A DNA stretch of 64,000 nt from Sodalis praecaptivus (GTDB lineage: Bacteria > Pseudomonadota > Gammaproteobacteria > Enterobacterales > Enterobacteriaceae). The DNA lies in the NCBI RefSeq assembly GCF_000517425.1, contig NZ_CP006569.1:1860001-1924000 (forward strand). The letters are read 5' to 3'. The position numbers and the translations under genes are program-made. Below the pieces are notes generated by a model. The model had not been told where the DNA came from. It searched no databases and saw nothing but the letters and a program-made list of their open reading frames with translations. Position 1 is the first letter of the stretch; the number at the start of each line of letters is the position of its first letter. Below are positions 55,733 through 64,000 of this stretch, in pieces.

Positions 55733-56551
55733 TCAGAAAAGCGTTTCCTGCTGGGGCCAATGCGGCGTTGGGCCCATGGCGGGGATTTGTGCTGCCAATT
55801 TCGGCCACAAATGCTGGACCAGCGGCGGCGCGAAGGCAATATCCGGCGTGTGGATAAACAAAAACGGCGTTCCCCGCTGTTGCCATTGCGGCAGACGGGC
55901 CAGCCACGGCTGGAACAGCGCGACGTTATCGTCGGGATCGTCGGCACCGATAAAGCGCACCAGCGGCCGCCCGGCGGTTACCACCGCATGCACCGGCAGC
56001 TTGGGTTTTTGTTGCTTGGCGGCGCGCAGCGCTGGGGACGTGGGGCGCGCCGCATGGACCGGTCGGCTATCGAGGATCACCCGGTTGACGCCCCGCTGCT
56101 GCAGGCCGCGGTTTAGCGCGCGCTCTTCGTCTTGTTTAGTAAAGAACGCCGGATGGCGCACCTCCACGCCGTAATGGAAATCCGCCGGCAGCGCGTCAAG
56201 AAAGGCCCACAATCGGTCCAGATCGGCCGGGCCAAACGCCGCCGGCAGTTGAAGCCAATATTGCCCGATACGATCCGCCAGCGGCGCGAGAGTGGCGAAA
56301 AACGCCGCCAGCGGCGACTGGAAGTGGCGCAGCCCGCCCTGGTGGCTGATGGTGGCCGGAAACTTAAAGCAAAAGCGAAACGTCTCCGGCGTCATAGCGC
56401 GCCACTCGCGCACTCGCCCGGCATCGGGCAGCGCGTACAGCGTGGTATTGCCCTCCACGCAGTTGAAGTGGCGGGCGTAATCCGCCAGCGTACGCAGCCC
56501 GTAGCGGCCCCAGCCGCTGTGCTGCCACTGGGGCAAGCCGATATAGAGCAT
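55733..56551 (-). CDS. yecE: YecE, DUF72 protein
   Basis: This 272-aa TIM-barrel-like DUF72 protein has the E. coli YecE length. It starts MLYIGLPQWQHSGWGRYGLR and keeps HFNCVEGNTTLYALPD, FRFCFKFPATISHQGGL, YGVEVRHPAFF and LVRFIGADDPD. The function of the family is unclear. It lies between yecD and yecN as in E. coli. Confidence 0.94.
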   Translation of the reverse strand: MLYIGLPQWQHSGWGRYGLRTLADYARHFNCVEGNTTLYALPDAGRVREWRAMTPETFRFCFKFPATISHQGGLRHFQSPLAAFFATLAPLADRIGQYWLQLPAAFGPADLDRLWAFLDALPADFHYGVEVRHPAFFTKQDEERALNRGLQQRGVNRVILDSRPVHAARPTSPALRAAKQQKPKLPVHAVVTAGRPLVRFIGADDPDDNVALFQPWLARLPQWQQRGTPFLFIHTPDIAFAPPLVQHLWPKLAAQIPAMGPTPHWPQQETLF

Positions 56552-56622
56552 AGCGTCTCCAGAAAGAAGGGGCGGCCGCGTGACGCCGATGCCCGAGGCG
56601 GATTTCCCGCCCGCCGCGGGCG

Positions 56623-57192
56623 CTAACCGGCCAGGGCGTCAAGCACTTCCGCACTGCGGCGCACGCGGCCCAGGCGCGGGAAGATATGCTGGAAGCTGCC
56701 GTTATGCTGGGCCTCATCGTGGGCGCTGCAAATATCTTCCACCAGCACCAGCTCGAAACCTAGCTCCCAGGCATTCCGCGCGGTAGACTCCACGCCAATA
56801 TTAGTGGAAATGCCGCCCAAGACAATGGTTTGAATACCGCGCCGGCGCAGCTGCATTTCCAAATCGGTGCCGTAGAAGGCGCCCCACTGACGCTTTATGA
56901 CCCGAATGTCGCTGTCTTGCGCCTGTAGGGCCGCGGGAATGTCCCACCAGTTGGCCGGCAGCGGGCCGCCGCTGGCGCTATCCACCGGCTGTTTCAATGC
57001 GTCGGCGAAATCGGCCGACCAGCCCACGCGGACCAGAAATACCGGCGCGTGCGCGTCGCGAAAACCCTGCGCCAGCACGGCCGCGCGTTTGACGACGTCC
57101 GCGGCGCTGTGCGGGCCGCCGGCGAAGGGTAAAATCCCTTCTTGTAAATCGATGAGCACCAAGGCGGTACGAGAAGGACTGAGCTTAAGCAT
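56623..57192 (-). CDS. yecD: YecD, isochorismatase-family hydrolase
   Basis: This 189-aa cysteine hydrolase has the family acid in [16 protein letters not shown] (Asp16-like), Lys in [13 protein letters not shown] and [20 protein letters not shown]; the usual catalytic Cys position reads Thr/Asn in this block, as in E. coli YecD, so activity may differ. GGAG precedes MLKLSPSR, which sets the start at 57192. It is the first gene of yecD-yecE-yecN and divergent from aspS. Confidence 0.93.
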   Translation of the reverse strand: MLKLSPSRTALVLIDLQEGILPFAGGPHSAADVVKRAAVLAQGFRDAHAPVFLVRVGWSADFADALKQPVDSASGGPLPANWWDIPAALQAQDSDIRVIKRQWGAFYGTDLEMQLRRRGIQTIVLGGISTNIGVESTARNAWELGFELVLVEDICSAHDEAQHNGSFQHIFPRLGRVRRSAEVLDALAG

Positions 57193-57557
57193 GAGATCTC
57201 CGTGAGTCAATATTGCCCGACACCCGCGCGTGGGCCGGGCCGGTCAACCAAGAGTATGTTACTCCATGCGGGATGTGACAGCGTTGGCGCGGTGAATTTT
57301 GTTAATATTTATGAGGAGAATCGCTAATTTCAGCGACGGGGGCGTTGGCAGCGCAGACGGGCTTATGCTGTGCCTGAAATTCCTTTATAATGACCGCCTT
57401 TCAAACGCCGGCCCGTGCAGCGCGCACCCGCCGGCCGGTGATGCCGGGCAAAGACTCGGCGCCGGTTCGCCCACGCCGGGCGCAGCCATTAATGAATAAC
57501 AGCTCGTTTTGTCCCATTCCGGCACCCGCTGACGGGCTGAATTTTAAGGATATCCTA
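57193..57557. other. yecD-aspS divergent control region
   Basis: No gene is supported, although the aspS frame is open back to 57390. Promoters for both genes must lie here. TTTATAATG at 57383-57391 contains TATAAT, a likely -10 for aspS. Confidence 0.5.
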
Positions 57558-59348
57558 ATGCGTACTGTATATTGCGGACAGCTGAACCTGTCACATGTTG
57601 GCCAGGAAGTGACGTTATGCGGTTGGGTCAACCGCCGTCGCGATCTTGGCGGTCTGATTTTCATCGACATGCGTGACCGGGAAGGCCTAGTGCAGGTGTT
57701 TTTTGATCCCGATCGTCAGGACGCCTTCGCCCGCGCCGCCGAGCTGCGCAATGAATTCTGTCTGCAACTGACCGGTATCGTGCGCGCCCGCCCGGACAGT
57801 CAGGTCAATAGCGATATGGCCACCGGCGCCGTAGAAGTCCTGGCCACCCAACTGACCATTATCAACCGCTCGGAGCCGCTGCCGCTCGACGCCAATCAGA
57901 ATAATACCGAAGAGCAGCGCCTGAAATTCCGCTACCTCGATTTACGTCGTCCCGTCATGGCGCAGCGCCTCAAAACGCGGGCGCGTATCTCCAGCTTCGT
58001 GCGCCGTTTCATGGATGCCGAAGGGTTTCTCGATATCGAAACGCCGATGTTGACCAAAGCGACGCCGGAAGGCGCGCGCGATTACCTGGTGCCCAGCCGG
58101 GTGCATAAAGGCAAGTTTTACGCCTTGCCGCAGTCGCCGCAACTGTTTAAACAGCTGCTAATGATGTCGGGTTTCGACCGCTACTACCAGATCGTGAAAT
58201 GTTTTCGCGATGAAGACCTGCGCGCCGATCGTCAGCCGGAGTTCACCCAGATCGACGTAGAAACGTCATTCATGACTGCGGCGCAGGTGCGCGAGGTGAT
58301 GGAGCGGCTGGTGCGCGATTTGTGGCGCGACATTACCGGCGTCGACCTGGGCGTTTTCCCGCAGATGACCTATGCCGACGCCATGCGCCGCTTCGGTTCC
58401 GACAAACCCGATTTGCGCAATCCGATGGAGCTGGTGGATGTGGCGGATCTGGTCAAAGACGTGGCGTTTAACGTGTTTTCCGCGCCCGCCAACGACGCCA
58501 AGGGGCGCGTGGCGGCGCTGCGCGTGCCCGGTGGCGCGCAGTTGAGCCGCAAGCAGATTGACGAATACGGCAAATATATTGAAATCTATGGCGCCAAAGG
58601 GCTGGCGTGGATGAAGGTCAACCAGCGCGACGCCGGCGCGGAAGGGGTGCAAAGCCCGGTGGCGAAATTTCTGGGGCCGCAGGTGATTGAACAGATTCTG
58701 GCACGCACCGGCGCCGCCGATGGCGATATCCTTTTCTTTGGCGCGGATCGCAAAAACGTTGTAACCGATGCGCTGGGCGCGCTGCGCCTCAAGCTCGGCC
58801 TGGATCTGCAGCTCACGGAGACCGACCGCTGGGCGCCGCTGTGGGTGGTCGACTTCCCGATGTTTGAGGAAGACGAAGACGGCGGCCTGGCCGCAATGCA
58901 TCATCCCTTCACCGCGCCGAAGGAGATCGATGCCCAGACCCTGGCCGCCTGCCCGACCGCGGCGGTGGCCAACGCCTACGATATGGTGATCAACGGTTAC
59001 GAGGTCGGCGGCGGCTCGGTGCGTATCCACCGCGGCGACATGCAGCAGACCGTGTTCGGCATTCTGGGTATCAATGAACACGAACAGCAGGAGAAATTCG
59101 GTTTCCTGCTCGATGCGCTGAAATACGGCACGCCGCCCCACGCGGGCCTGGCCTTCGGCCTGGATCGTCTGGTGATGCTGCTGACCGGCACCGACAATAT
59201 CCGCGATGTTATTGCGTTTCCGAAAACCACCGCGGCGGCGGATCTGATGACCGAAGCCCCCAGCTTCGGCAATGCCGAGGCGTTGGCCGATCTGTCGATT
59301 GCGGTCGTCGGTAAGGGTAAGGAAGCGATGGAAAACGGTCGGTCTTAA
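57558..59348 (+). CDS. aspS: Aspartyl-tRNA synthetase
   Basis: AspS charges tRNA-Asp. The 596-aa class II enzyme (E. coli 590) starts [20 protein letters not shown] with an OB-fold anticodon domain. Motif 1 to 3 regions follow ([39 protein letters not shown] and [15 protein letters not shown]), with the GAD insertion in between. The ATG at 57558 has AAGGA before it; longer frame starts do not fit. Its stop overlaps the nudB start by one base. Confidence 0.97.
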   Translation: MRTVYCGQLNLSHVGQEVTLCGWVNRRRDLGGLIFIDMRDREGLVQVFFDPDRQDAFARAAELRNEFCLQLTGIVRARPDSQVNSDMATGAVEVLATQLTIINRSEPLPLDANQNNTEEQRLKFRYLDLRRPVMAQRLKTRARISSFVRRFMDAEGFLDIETPMLTKATPEGARDYLVPSRVHKGKFYALPQSPQLFKQLLMMSGFDRYYQIVKCFRDEDLRADRQPEFTQIDVETSFMTAAQVREVMERLVRDLWRDITGVDLGVFPQMTYADAMRRFGSDKPDLRNPMELVDVADLVKDVAFNVFSAPANDAKGRVAALRVPGGAQLSRKQIDEYGKYIEIYGAKGLAWMKVNQRDAGAEGVQSPVAKFLGPQVIEQILARTGAADGDILFFGADRKNVVTDALGALRLKLGLDLQLTETDRWAPLWVVDFPMFEEDEDGGLAAMHHPFTAPKEIDAQTLAACPTAAVANAYDMVINGYEVGGGSVRIHRGDMQQTVFGILGINEHEQQEKFGFLLDALKYGTPPHAGLAFGLDRLVMLLTGTDNIRDVIAFPKTTAAADLMTEAPSFGNAEALADLSIAVVGKGKEAMENGRS

Positions 59349-59791
59349 TGGCTTATAAACGCCCAATTTCGGTGCTGGTGGTCATCTCTGCCGCCGACAG
59401 CGGGCGGGTTTTGATGTTACAGCGCCGGGATGACCCGGCATTTTGGCAGTCGGTTACCGGCAGTATAGACGCCGGTGAACGTCCGGCGGCGGCGGCGCGG
59501 CGAGAAGTGCGCGAAGAAACCGGGTTTGATGCTGATGCCGCGGGAGTGACGTTCACCGATTGCCAGCGCTGCATTCAATTTGAGATTTTTAGTCATTTTC
59601 GCCACCGTTACGCGCCCGGAGTGACGCACAATACAGAATATTGGTTCTGTTTGACGCTACCCTGTGAGCAGGCGCCCGCGTTAAGCGAGCATCTCAGCTG
59701 GCGCTGGATGGCCGCCGCCGACGCCGCCGCGCTGACCAAATCCTGGAGTAACCGGCAGGCGATTGAAGAATTTGTTATTTATCCGGCCTGA
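59348..59791 (+). CDS. nudB: NudB, dihydroneopterin triphosphate pyrophosphatase
   Basis: NudB removes pyrophosphate from dihydroneopterin triphosphate in folate synthesis. The 147-aa Nudix protein has the box [20 protein letters not shown] then TGFD at residues about 37-60, with [15 protein letters not shown] at the start. E. coli NudB has 150 aa. The ATG overlaps the aspS stop (TAATG), which implies coupled translation. Confidence 0.95.
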   Translation: MAYKRPISVLVVISAADSGRVLMLQRRDDPAFWQSVTGSIDAGERPAAAARREVREETGFDADAAGVTFTDCQRCIQFEIFSHFRHRYAPGVTHNTEYWFCLTLPCEQAPALSEHLSWRWMAAADAAALTKSWSNRQAIEEFVIYPA

Positions 59792-59814
59792 GAAGGCTTT
59801 TTTCGGAGAGAGAT

Positions 59815-60558
59815 ATGGCAGGTCATAGTAAGTGGGCCAATACCAAGCATCGTAAAGCCGCACAGGACGCCAAACGCGGGAAAATTTTCACCAAGATTAT
59901 CCGCGAATTGGTCACCGCCGCCAGATTGGGCGGCGGGGATGTCGGCTCCAACCCTCGCTTGCGCGCGGCGGTGGATAAAGCCTTGGCGAATAACATGACG
60001 CGTGACACGCTCAATCGCGCCATCGCCCGCGGCGTGGGGGGAGATGACGACGCCCAGATGGAGACCATCATTTATGAGGGCTATGGTCCAGGCGGTACCG
60101 CGGTCATGGTTGAATGCCTGAGCGATAACCGCAACCGCACCGTGTCCGAGGTGCGCCACGCCTTCACCAAGACCGGCGGTAATTTGGGCACCGATGGCTC
60201 CGTCGCGTATCTGTTTACCAAAAGAGGGGTGATTTCGTTTGCGCCGGGCCTGAGCGAAGATACCATCATGGACGCGGCGCTGGAAGCCGGCGCCGATGAC
60301 GTTATCACTTATGATGACGGCGCGATCGATGTGTACACCACGCCGGACGCGTTCGGTGAAGTCAAAGACGCGCTGGAAGCGGCTGGCCTAACGCCGGAAG
60401 CCTCGGAAGTGGCGCTGGTCCCGTCTACCCGTGCCGATCTGGACGCTGAGACCGCGCCCAAACTACTGCGCCTTATCGATATGCTGGAAGACTCCGATGA
60501 TGTGCAGGAAGTCTACCACAACGGTGAGATTTCCGATGAGGTGGCGGCGACCCTGTGA
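59815..60558 (+). CDS. yebC: YebC/TACO1-family translational regulator
   Basis: This 247-aa protein (E. coli 246) begins [20 protein letters not shown] and has the three YebC domains. [20 protein letters not shown] and [20 protein letters not shown] lie in the middle, and a C terminus ends [12 protein letters not shown]. Family members act in translation of proline-rich stretches or in transcription control. It is followed by ruvC 43 bp later. Confidence 0.96.
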   Translation: MAGHSKWANTKHRKAAQDAKRGKIFTKIIRELVTAARLGGGDVGSNPRLRAAVDKALANNMTRDTLNRAIARGVGGDDDAQMETIIYEGYGPGGTAVMVECLSDNRNRTVSEVRHAFTKTGGNLGTDGSVAYLFTKRGVISFAPGLSEDTIMDAALEAGADDVITYDDGAIDVYTTPDAFGEVKDALEAAGLTPEASEVALVPSTRADLDAETAPKLLRLIDMLEDSDDVQEVYHNGEISDEVAATL

Positions 60559-60601
60559 TGACCGGTTTCCCGCGGTATTGCGCAAGCCAGGCGGCAGCGG
60601 T

Positions 60602-61123
60602 ATGACCGTGATATTGGGTATCGATCCCGGCTCGCGCATTACCGGCTACGGTATCGTGCGCCAGGATGGGCGTAAACTGAGCTACCTGGGCAGCGGCTGT
60701 ATCCGTACCAAAGTGGACGATCTGCCCGGTCGCCTGAAGCTTATCTATGCCGGCGTCAGCGAAATTATCACGCAGTTTCAGCCCGACTGTCTGGCGATTG
60801 AGCAGGTTTTCATGGCCAAAAACGCCGACTCGGCGCTAAAGCTGGGCCAGGCGCGCGGCGTCGCCATCGTGGCGGCGATCAACCTGGATTTACCGGTGTT
60901 TGAATATGCCGCCCGTCAGGTGAAACAGACGGTGGTAGGCACGGGGTCGGCGGAGAAAGGCCAGGTACAGCATATGGTGCGTAGCCTATTAACGTTATCG
61001 GCCAACCCGCAGGCGGACGCCGCCGATGCGTTAGCTATCGCCATCACCCATTGCCACGTCAGCCAGAATGCCCTGCGCATGGGCAACGGCGGGCTTAATT
61101 TGGCGCGCGGCAGGCTAAGCTGA
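60602..61123 (+). CDS. ruvC: RuvC Holliday-junction endonuclease
   Basis: RuvC cuts Holliday junctions with RuvAB. The 173-aa protein has the E. coli length, with D8 in [18 protein letters not shown]67-like in [20 protein letters not shown] and the C-terminal D in [13 protein letters not shown]. The start at 60602 is set by homology; an open frame overlapping yebC is a shadow. Confidence 0.96.
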   Translation: MTVILGIDPGSRITGYGIVRQDGRKLSYLGSGCIRTKVDDLPGRLKLIYAGVSEIITQFQPDCLAIEQVFMAKNADSALKLGQARGVAIVAAINLDLPVFEYAARQVKQTVVGTGSAEKGQVQHMVRSLLTLSANPQADAADALAIAITHCHVSQNALRMGNGGLNLARGRLS

Positions 61124-61148
61124 CCGCCGGTTAGGCGCGTTTACCTTC

Positions 61149-61176
61149 AGGCTGGATATCCATCCAGCCTTTATTA
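61149..61176 (+). terminator. Hairpin between ruvC and ruvA
   Basis: A 9-bp perfect stem AGGCTGGAT with ATCCAGCCT has an ATCC loop and is followed by TTATTAT. It is likely a weak terminator of the yebC-ruvC unit. Confidence 0.6.
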
Positions 61177-61230
61177 TGTTATAAGCATAACCATCAAAAG
61201 CAATAACCTGACGCGTAAAGGAAGGTCGAG

Positions 61231-61848
61231 GTGATCGGACGTCTCAGAGGCATCATTCTGGAAAAGCAGCCGCCGCAGGTGCTGTTGGAAACGCATGGGG
61301 TGGGTTATGAGGTGCAATTGCCGATGACCTGTTTCTATGCCCTGCCGGAAACCGGTCAGGAGGCGGTTATCTTCACCCATTTCGTAGTGCGTGAGGACGC
61401 CCAGTTGCTGTTTGGTTTTATTCATAAGCAGGAACGGGTGCTGTTTCGCGAACTGATTAAAGTAAACGGCGTCGGGCCGAAGCTGGCGCTGGCAATTCTC
61501 TCCGGGATGTCGGCGCAGCAGTTTGTCAGCGCCGTGGAGCGCCAGGAAATTAACGCGCTGGTGAAATTGCCCGGCGTCGGCAAGAAGACCGCGGAACGGC
61601 TGGTGGTGGAAATGAAGGACAGATTCAAAGGGCTGTCCGGCGATCTGTTCGCCCCTCAGGGCGTGGGCGATATCCCACCCGCCATCGACGCGCAGATCAA
61701 TCCGGCCGATCCCGAGAGCGAAGCGGTTGCCGCGCTGGTGGCGCTGGGGTATAAACCGCAGGAGGCAAGCCGGATGGTGAGCAAAGTGGCGAGCGCCGGC
61801 GCCGATTGTGAAATGCTTATCCGTGATGCGCTGCGCGCTGCGCTGTGA
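61231..61848 (+). CDS. ruvA: RuvA Holliday-junction binding protein
   Basis: RuvA binds four-way junctions and loads RuvB. The 205-aa protein (E. coli 203) starts [20 protein letters not shown] and has helix-hairpin-helix blocks [16 protein letters not shown] and [16 protein letters not shown], then a C-terminal RuvB-contact domain. Translation starts at GTG, as in E. coli, with GGAAGG before it. ruvB begins 8 bp after the stop. Confidence 0.97.
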   Translation: MIGRLRGIILEKQPPQVLLETHGVGYEVQLPMTCFYALPETGQEAVIFTHFVVREDAQLLFGFIHKQERVLFRELIKVNGVGPKLALAILSGMSAQQFVSAVERQEINALVKLPGVGKKTAERLVVEMKDRFKGLSGDLFAPQGVGDIPPAIDAQINPADPESEAVAALVALGYKPQEASRMVSKVASAGADCEMLIRDALRAAL

Positions 61849-61856
61849 GGTAGAGG

Positions 61857-62873
61857 ATGATAGAAGCCGATCGACTGATGAGTGCCGCGACGGTGACGGA
61901 AGAAGAGGTAATCGACCGCGCCATCCGGCCGAAAACGCTGGCGGACTATATCGGCCAGCCCCACGTGCGCGAGCAGATGGAGATTTTCATTCAGGCGGCG
62001 AAAATGCGCGGCGACGCGCTCGATCATTTGCTCATCTCGGGGCCGCCCGGGCTGGGTAAAACCACGCTGGCGAACATTGTCGCCAACGAGATGGGGGTCA
62101 ATCTGCGCACCACCTCGGGCCCGGTGCTGGAAAAAGCCGGCGATCTGGCGGCGATGCTGACCAACCTTGAGCCCCATGACGTTTTATTTATCGATGAGAT
62201 CCATCGGCTTTCGCCGGTAGTCGAGGAAGTGCTTTATCCGGCGATGGAGGATTATCAGCTGGATATCATGATAGGCGAAGGGCCGGCCGCGCGCTCAATC
62301 AAAATCGAGCTCCCGCCGTTTACCCTGGTGGGCGCCACCACCCGCGCAGGCTCGTTAACGCCGCCGCTGCGCGACCGCTTTGGTATCGTGCAGCGGCTGG
62401 AGTTTTATCAGACGGGGGATTTACAGCATATTGTCAGCCGCAGCGCCGCCTGCCTGGCGCTGAACATTACCGAAGGCGGCGCGCGGGAAATCGCGCGACG
62501 GGCGCGCGGTACGCCGCGTATCGCCAACCGGCTGCTGCGCCGGGTCCGTGACTTTGCCGATGTGCGGGCCGCGGGCCACATCAGCGATGAGGTGGCGGTG
62601 AACGCGCTGAATATGCTGAATGTCGATACTGAAGGGTTCGACTTCATGGATCGCAAACTGCTGCTGGCCATCATCGATAAATTTGTCGGCGGACCGGTAG
62701 GGTTGGATAACCTGGCGGCGGCAATCGGCGAAGAGCGCGAGACAATCGAAGATGTGCTGGAGCCGTTTTTGATCCAGCAAGGGTTTATACAGCGAACACC
62801 CCGCGGGCGTATCGCCACCGTCCACGCCTATCGCCATTTCGGGCTTGAGGGACACGGCGGCGAAGACGCATAA
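61857..62873 (+). CDS. ruvB: RuvB branch-migration helicase
   Basis: RuvB is the AAA+ motor of branch migration. The 338-aa protein (E. coli 336) begins [20 protein letters not shown] and keeps Walker [13 protein letters not shown], Walker [13 protein letters not shown], sensor LVGATTRAG and the winged-helix end [19 protein letters not shown] precedes the ATG. The ruvA-ruvB pair is a translation-coupled operon, probably LexA-controlled as in E. coli, although I did not find the SOS box. Confidence 0.97.
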   Translation: MIEADRLMSAATVTEEEVIDRAIRPKTLADYIGQPHVREQMEIFIQAAKMRGDALDHLLISGPPGLGKTTLANIVANEMGVNLRTTSGPVLEKAGDLAAMLTNLEPHDVLFIDEIHRLSPVVEEVLYPAMEDYQLDIMIGEGPAARSIKIELPPFTLVGATTRAGSLTPPLRDRFGIVQRLEFYQTGDLQHIVSRSAACLALNITEGGAREIARRARGTPRIANRLLRRVRDFADVRAAGHISDEVAVNALNMLNVDTEGFDFMDRKLLLAIIDKFVGGPVGLDNLAAAIGEERETIEDVLEPFLIQQGFIQRTPRGRIATVHAYRHFGLEGHGGEDA

Positions 62874-62963
62874 CGCCGCCGGCGCCGAGCATCAGCGGCC
62901 GCCTCCCACCGCGACGCAGTGGCCGCAGGCGGCGCATAACAGGGTGTCCTGCGCCCGCGGCGG

Positions 62964-63749
62964 TCAAGCGCGCGCTTTGACGCTCAGGCTGAGCAGGAAC
63001 AGCACCGAGGCGCACAGCACAACGGACGGGCCGGCCGGGGTATCGTAGAGCGCGGAAAAGGCCAATCCGCCGGTGACCGCCAGCGCGCCCGCGAGGGTAG
63101 CGTATAACGCCATCTGCTCCGGGCTACGCGCACAACGGCGGGCCGCCGCGGCGGGAATGATGAGCAGCGAAGTAATAATCAACGCACCGACAAACTTCAT
63201 CGCCAGCCCGATGGTCAGCGCGGTAACCAGCATCAACAACAGCTTGACGCGGGGCAGGGGGATACCGTCTACGTGGGCCAATTCGGGGCTGATGGTCACG
63301 GACAATAGCGCGCGCCACTGCCACAAGATAAGCGTCAGCACTACCGCAACCCCCGCGCCCACCAGCGCAATGTCCTGCGGCGTGACCGCCAGCAGATCGC
63401 CAAACAGATAGGCCATCAAATCGACCCGCACCCCCTGCATCAGGCTGACCACGACCAGGCCCAGAGAGAGCGAACCGTGCGCCATGATGCCCAACAACGT
63501 ATCGATGGCCAACTGGGGGAAGCGTTCCAGCCATACCAGCCCGAGCGCCAGCGCCAGCGTAACCGCGATCACCGCGTAGAACGGATTGATGTTCAGCAAC
63601 AGGCCGAAAGCGACGCCCAACAGCGAGGCGTGGGCGAGAGTATCGCCGAAATACGACATTTTGCGCCACACCACGAAGGCGCCGAGGGGACCGGCCGCCA
63701 GCGATAACAGCACGCCGGCGAACCAGCCTGGGAGCAATAATTCAATCAT
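62964..63749 (-). CDS. znuB: ZnuB zinc ABC transporter permease
   Basis: ZnuB is the inner-membrane part of the high-affinity zinc importer ZnuABC. The 261-aa protein equals the E. coli length and starts [20 protein letters not shown]. Key blocks are [20 protein letters not shown] and [20 protein letters not shown]. About eight hydrophobic segments are present. The start at 63749 fits the family; a longer frame overlapping znuC does not. znuC overlaps it by 8 bp, upstream on the same strand. Confidence 0.96.
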   Translation of the reverse strand: MIELLLPGWFAGVLLSLAAGPLGAFVVWRKMSYFGDTLAHASLLGVAFGLLLNINPFYAVIAVTLALALGLVWLERFPQLAIDTLLGIMAHGSLSLGLVVVSLMQGVRVDLMAYLFGDLLAVTPQDIALVGAGVAVVLTLILWQWRALLSVTISPELAHVDGIPLPRVKLLLMLVTALTIGLAMKFVGALIITSLLIIPAAAARRCARSPEQMALYATLAGALAVTGGLAFSALYDTPAGPSVVLCASVLFLLSLSVKARA

Positions 63750-64000
63750 GGCGACAGGCTCCTTGCGCGGGCGGCACGACCTCGCCCTGCAAATCGTGGC
63801 GGTGGTTATGTTGATGGTGGTAGATCGCGAGCGGCGCCGGTCCGCGCTGGCCGAACATGGCGATAAAATCCGGGTGGGCCGAGACGACATCCGGCGTGCC
63901 AGAACAGCAGATATGGTGATTGAGGCACAGCACTTCATCGGTTTTCGCCATCACCAGATGTAAATCATGCGATACCATCAACACTGCGCAACCGAGAGCC
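63742..64000 (-). CDS. znuC: ZnuC zinc ABC transporter ATPase (5' partial)
   Basis: This is the C-terminal 85 residues of the zinc importer ATPase. The frame continues to the window edge, reading [20 protein letters not shown], then [20 protein letters not shown] and [12 protein letters not shown], with the His-rich tail typical of ZnuC. The Walker motifs lie beyond the window. It overlaps znuB by 8 bp, so the genes are co-translated. Confidence 0.95.
   Translation of the reverse strand, partial: ALGCAVLMVSHDLHLVMAKTDEVLCLNHHICCSGTPDVVSAHPDFIAMFGQRGPAPLAIYHHQHNHRHDLQGEVVPPAQGACRHD

Noticed and set aside
55733..55947. Upstream extension of yecN
   Set aside because: The open frame lies in yecE in another frame; the family protein starts at 55626.

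Overview
The window looks like chromosome from an Enterobacterales bacterium, most probably of the Sodalis group (insect-associated). This is inference from protein-level similarity to E. coli, E. coli-like gene order, a fairly GC-rich coding background and a low coding density, with long gene-poor stretches and decayed reading frames. No rRNA, CRISPR array or intact insertion sequence was seen.

Region 1 (1-10 kb): the 3' part of a sugar ABC importer operon (permease, binding protein, permease; no ATPase inside the window), a 5'-nucleotidase, a VOC protein, then tRNA-Asn(GUU) - mtfA - tRNA-Ser(CGA), the same neighbours as asnT-mtfA-serU in E. coli. Next come a lone GT25 glycosyltransferase, about 1.4 kb of decayed DNA, a tail-fibre-like orphan and a DUF1090 gene. 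Region 2 (10-19 kb): scattered single genes, namely a cation-diffusion facilitator, small envelope proteins, pepT, a yddG-like exporter, a KGG stress protein, a Pmp3-like peptide, an IraP-like protein, apbE and a DUF305 protein. Two long tandem repeats follow. Region 3 (19.9-28 kb): osmolyte and stress genes, namely a MarA/SoxS/Rob-type regulator, a glucosyl-3-phosphoglycerate synthase-like gene with yedP, the block dsrA (small RNA) - yodD - dsrB - rcsA ordered as in E. coli, and otsBA.

Region 4 (28.3-30.4 kb): a phage-type S24 repressor faces a P-loop ATPase across a short control region. That region holds a perfect 20-bp palindrome, a second matching half-site and two overlapping promoters. 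This is the best candidate for an undescribed system in the window. Region 5 (30.4-41.4 kb): putA and phoH (the putP/efe genes of E. coli are absent between them), tRNA-Ser(GGA), an AT-rich insert with a flippase/TupA-like pair and a ToxR/CadC-like membrane regulator, then ycdY.

Region 6 (41.8-64 kb): dense, conserved housekeeping DNA: yceB, grxB, mdtH, rimJ, mviM, murJ, argS, a small membrane protein, yecM, a MalY-like lyase, cutC, cmoB, cmoA, yecN, yecE, yecD, aspS, nudB, yebC, ruvC, ruvA, ruvB, znuB and the end of znuC. The order follows E. coli with small losses (yceH) and one extra gene (the MalY-like lyase).

Four short tandem repeats (one octamer, three heptamers) sit between genes in the 18.9-24.0 kb interval. 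One of them, 16 perfect 7-bp units, starts on the base after the dsrB stop codon.
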